DNA of 41,668 nucleotides from a virus. Positions 39,564 to 41,668 of this stretch are shown here, in pieces. The first letter of the stretch is position 1. Every line of letters begins with the position of its first letter. The notes beneath the pieces are model-generated. The model saw only the letters and a list, made by a program, of their open reading frames with translations. It was not told the origin of the DNA and searched no databases. The position numbers and the translations under genes were made by a program. The stretch spans positions 1 through 41,668 of the IMG/VR virus record IMGVR_UViG_3300044675_006055, one strand, 5' to 3'.

Positions 39564-40208
39564 CTATCTAGTTTTTTCTATTATAATGGTCTCTGCATAT
39601 ATGTGAATAGAATATATATCACCTTGTAATTTGTCCATGTATTCTATTTTGTTTAAAATAAAATCATTAAAAATTTTTCTATCATTTGAAAATTCAATGT
39701 TTTTATTGTATGACATACCAGGCCAATTTTTGGAATGATGAGTAAATTGAGGCCAAAATTGAGAACCATAAGTGCAATGTGTATCCTCTATAACGTACAT
39801 ACCACCAGGTTTTAAATTCTTAAATAAAATCTCAAAAGAATCTATCGTTAAACTGTTTATATGACTAGCATCATCAATAATGATATCAAACATACCAAAT
39901 TTTTCTATTATTTTTGATAATATTTCCGTATCATTTTGTGAACCAATAAATATGGATACCCTACCAGATTCTAATGATTTCCTACTTGGGTCTATATCTA
40001 AACCAACTATATTACCATTTGTAAAATATTCCTCCCATGTTTTAAGTGATCCACCATTTAAAACACCTAATTCTAACATATTTATATTGTTATTTTTCAA
40101 ATCTTTAAAGTGTTTTTCATAAACATCTAAAAATGTCCTACCATTAAAACTGTGTACTCCAGACTTATCAGTCCCGTATTTTAAACCAATATTTTGTAAT
40201 TCTCCCAT
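39564..40208 (-). CDS. SAM-dependent methyltransferase, macrocin/mycinamicin O-methyltransferase-like
   Basis: 214 residues. The class I fold is visible: SAM-binding 'MLELGVLNGGSLKTWEEYF' (44-62), acidic strand end 'VGLDIDP' (68-74), 'FDIIIDDASH' (107-116) and 'LKPGGMYVIEDTH' (132-144). The pattern 'YGTDK' near the N terminus with 'LELGVxxGGSLKxW' is typical of enzymes that O-methylate sugars of macrolides or surface glycans. Within a row of glycosyltransferase and FkbM genes it probably finishes a glycan by methylation. An A/T-rich repetitive leader (aaataaaataaataaa-type) precedes the start. Confidence 0.82.
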   Translation of the reverse strand: MGELQNIGLKYGTDKSGVHSFNGRTFLDVYEKHFKDLKNNNINMLELGVLNGGSLKTWEEYFTNGNIVGLDIDPSRKSLESGRVSIFIGSQNDTEILSKIIEKFGMFDIIIDDASHINSLTIDSFEILFKNLKPGGMYVIEDTHCTYGSQFWPQFTHHSKNWPGMSYNKNIEFSNDRKIFNDFILNKIEYMDKLQGDIYSIHIYAETIIIEKTR

Positions 40209-40235
40209 TTTATTTATTTTATTTATTTTATTATT

Positions 40236-40937
40236 TTAATATTTAATTCTTGAACAGTGGATTGGGAATTTTGTCTCAAAACCACCGTCTTTATTTAATT
40301 TATAAGTTTCGTCATCTAAAAAAATAGTCCCGTATTTTTTTCTTATGATTGAAAAAATAGATTGATCGTGTCTATGATCAAAAAATATGGGGTCGTTTGG
40401 TGTTACTGATGGTGTGTCAGTAATCAAATGTCTTTGATTGATGCAAGTGTCGTACCATAGTTTAACAATATTAGATGTGTGTTCGTTTTTTCTTAATACG
40501 ATACAACAGTTAGCTATCATACCACTATCGGAATGTTCATAAGCGTTAAAATAACTAAAAACATCGCCTTTAGTGAACTTTTTTTCTGGATGACCTGTTT
40601 GAAATGAAATATTACCACAACTATCGTTTTTAACCATTTCAATATAATCGTTAAATCTTTCTTTACCATTCATATTTATAGAACATCCTGCATCACAATA
40701 AACTAAAATATCATTTTCATTTATTTCTGTAAGTGTTTTATATACGAAGTAGGCTTTCCATATCCAATATCCGTAACCCCTGGGATTACTGTCACAAAAA
40801 ATTTTCAAATCTTCTGGTAAATCATTCTCTGTGTAAACTTTTACCTCATCAAAAAAAGAAGAAGATGTCGCTTCATTCTTTATCCTATCTAAAGTTGTAT
40901 GATATTTTTTATCCGCGAAACTTAAAAATGTTATCAT
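40236..40937 (-). CDS. putative glycosyltransferase ('RGYGYWIWKxY' family)
   Basis: 233 residues. The block 'NPRGYGYWIWKAYFVYKTLT' (51-70) and 'ENDILVYCDAGCSI' (74-87, D82 in a D-A-G metal site) defines a family of GT-A-like proteins I know from polysaccharide and LPS clusters. 'DQSIFS' with 'HRHD' further down fits the acceptor-side region. It probably transfers a sugar to a surface glycan. It lies 12 bases downstream of the FkbM methyltransferase gene in the same transcript and is followed by the macrocin-type methyltransferase. Confidence 0.7.
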   Translation of the reverse strand: MITFLSFADKKYHTTLDRIKNEATSSSFFDEVKVYTENDLPEDLKIFCDSNPRGYGYWIWKAYFVYKTLTEINENDILVYCDAGCSINMNGKERFNDYIEMVKNDSCGNISFQTGHPEKKFTKGDVFSYFNAYEHSDSGMIANCCIVLRKNEHTSNIVKLWYDTCINQRHLITDTPSVTPNDPIFFDHRHDQSIFSIIRKKYGTIFLDDETYKLNKDGGFETKFPIHCSRIKY

Positions 40938-40949
40938 TTGTTTAAAATT

Positions 40950-41573
40950 TTATTGTTTTACAAAAACATCATCAACTGATAATTTTGTAAATAAACCGTA
41001 ATTATTTGACTTTAAAAACTCTCGTAACTCATTGTTATTGTAGTTATTTTCAACGATAATAATTCCAATGTCAAATTTTTTAAAATCAATTTTTTTTAAT
41101 ATCTCAAATTCAGAACCTTCTGTATCTATAGATAGAAAATCTATATTAAAAAACCCGTTCTTTTCTAATAAACCATTTATGTCATAACAAGGTATGTCAA
41201 GATCCTCATAAGAACCGTTTGTACTCTCACATTCATTTTCTATACGTTTTATGTGACTAGAATCGTAAGTTTCAATAATACCACTTAACATTTCTGCATA
41301 TCCTTTTATTACTCTAAACTTTTTTACACCGTCTTGGTTCCAAGCACATCCTTGTACTTTTACACACTCCCTATTTTTATCCAACTGTTCAAACAATGTA
41401 GGAATAGGTTCGACACACATACCCTTCCAATTTAATTCTTTTTCAAAAAAATATGAATTACTTAACGACACACCATCGTGAGCCCCTATATCAATAAACA
41501 CACCGTTTTTTTTATTGTGGAAAAATTTTTCATTTAAAAACCTATCCTGGTTATATTGTGATTTGTAATTCAT
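40950..41573 (-). CDS. FkbM-family methyltransferase
   Basis: 207 residues. The start 'MNYKSQYNQDRFLNEKFF' and 'NGVFIDIGAHDGVSLSNSYF' (24-42) give the FkbM SAM-binding motif, followed by 'WKGMCVEPIPTLFEQL' (49-64), where E55 is the ribose-binding acid, and 'IDFLSIDTEGSEFEIL' later, the second FkbM signature. These enzymes methylate sugars or other small acceptors. It begins two bases after the stop of the truncated gene at the right edge, so it is inside a longer glycan operon. Confidence 0.87.
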   Translation of the reverse strand: MNYKSQYNQDRFLNEKFFHNKKNGVFIDIGAHDGVSLSNSYFFEKELNWKGMCVEPIPTLFEQLDKNRECVKVQGCAWNQDGVKKFRVIKGYAEMLSGIIETYDSSHIKRIENECESTNGSYEDLDIPCYDINGLLEKNGFFNIDFLSIDTEGSEFEILKKIDFKKFDIGIIIVENNYNNNELREFLKSNNYGLFTKLSVDDVFVKQ

Positions 41574-41575
41574 GT

Positions 41576-41668
41576 TTATTTTAATTTTAGTAAGATGTTA
41601 TTAATCCTCTCATAAAAGAAGGCATATTTTTTAGATATTATATAATTTTTTTCCACAGATTCCATTTT
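41576..41668 (-). CDS. C-terminal end of a truncated gene at the right edge
   Basis: On the minus strand an open frame enters from the edge and ends at TAA (41578-41576), giving 30 residues ending 'YAFFYERINNILLKLK'. The stop is two bases before the ATG of the FkbM gene, the same tight packing as elsewhere in this operon. Too short for a family call; probably another glycan-related gene. Confidence 0.4.
   Translation of the reverse strand, partial: KMESVEKNYIISKKYAFFYERINNILLKLK

Overview
The window looks like part of the genome of a T4-like tailed phage (a myovirus in Caudoviricetes) that infects a member of the Bacteroidota. The phage assignment rests on recognisable T4-type morphogenesis genes in T4-like order: large terminase (gp17), portal (gp20), prohead protease (gp21), acidic scaffold (gp22) and major capsid protein (gp23). 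A gp5-like baseplate spike protein, a gp55-like late sigma factor and PhoH are also present. The host assignment rests on three things. Two promoters have the Bacteroidota form TTG-N19/20-TAnnTTTG. One gene is a DUF4494-like protein, a family I know from Bacteroidota. Start codons follow A-rich leaders with little Shine-Dalgarno sequence. The DNA is strongly AT-rich throughout.

Layout. 1-298 (-) is the N-terminal part of an HNH endonuclease, divergent from the rest. 355-8626 (+) holds a nucleotidyltransferase, two paralogous Cys-rich modular proteins, a large acidic zinc-finger/proline-rich protein and two coupled unknown genes. 8749-11520 (+) is a large protein with a 'TKWC' domain. 11569-16764 (+) holds terminase, portal and three small genes where T4 has its prohead core genes. 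16918-18508 (+) is a type II glutamine synthetase plus a small partner. 18540-20776 (-) holds an unknown gene and a CCA-adding/poly(A)-polymerase-type nucleotidyltransferase that appears fused to a 2H phosphoesterase. 20832-26265 (+) holds protease, zinc ribbon, DUF4494-like protein, scaffold and major capsid, with an oppositely oriented SprT-like metalloprotease inside. 26361-29239 is accessory: HNH endonuclease, small proteins, a fibre-tip-like fragment and a second 'TKWC' protein. 29293-35014 (-) is baseplate and structural. 35029-41668 (-) holds the late sigma factor, glycosyltransferases, a degenerate HAD protein, PhoH, methyltransferases and a truncated gene at the edge.

Regulation. At least thirteen gene starts are preceded within about 55 bases by an ATATTTAT octamer in the gene's own direction, almost always before virion or assembly genes. 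Two genes instead carry host-type promoters. The gp55-like sigma gene lies in a cluster without the octamer, immediately upstream of an octamer-led structural block. A late sigma factor acting on the octamer is a consistent reading.

Most interesting points. (1) Six otherwise unrelated proteins share a short N-terminal helix ending in (L/I)xE or a near match, resembling T4 capsid-targeting sequences cut by the gp21 protease; they may be head-packaged, injected cargo. (2) The CCA-type nucleotidyltransferase + 2H phosphoesterase fusion looks like an RNA-end repair enzyme and carries the same tag. (3) A full-length GSII glutamine synthetase lies inside the head gene cluster. (4) An undescribed 'YGxxTKWC' domain occurs twice, under two different promoter types. 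(5) An in-frame stop splits a predicted membrane helix. (6) A 153-base duplicated segment is identical at both ends but synonymously recoded in the middle.
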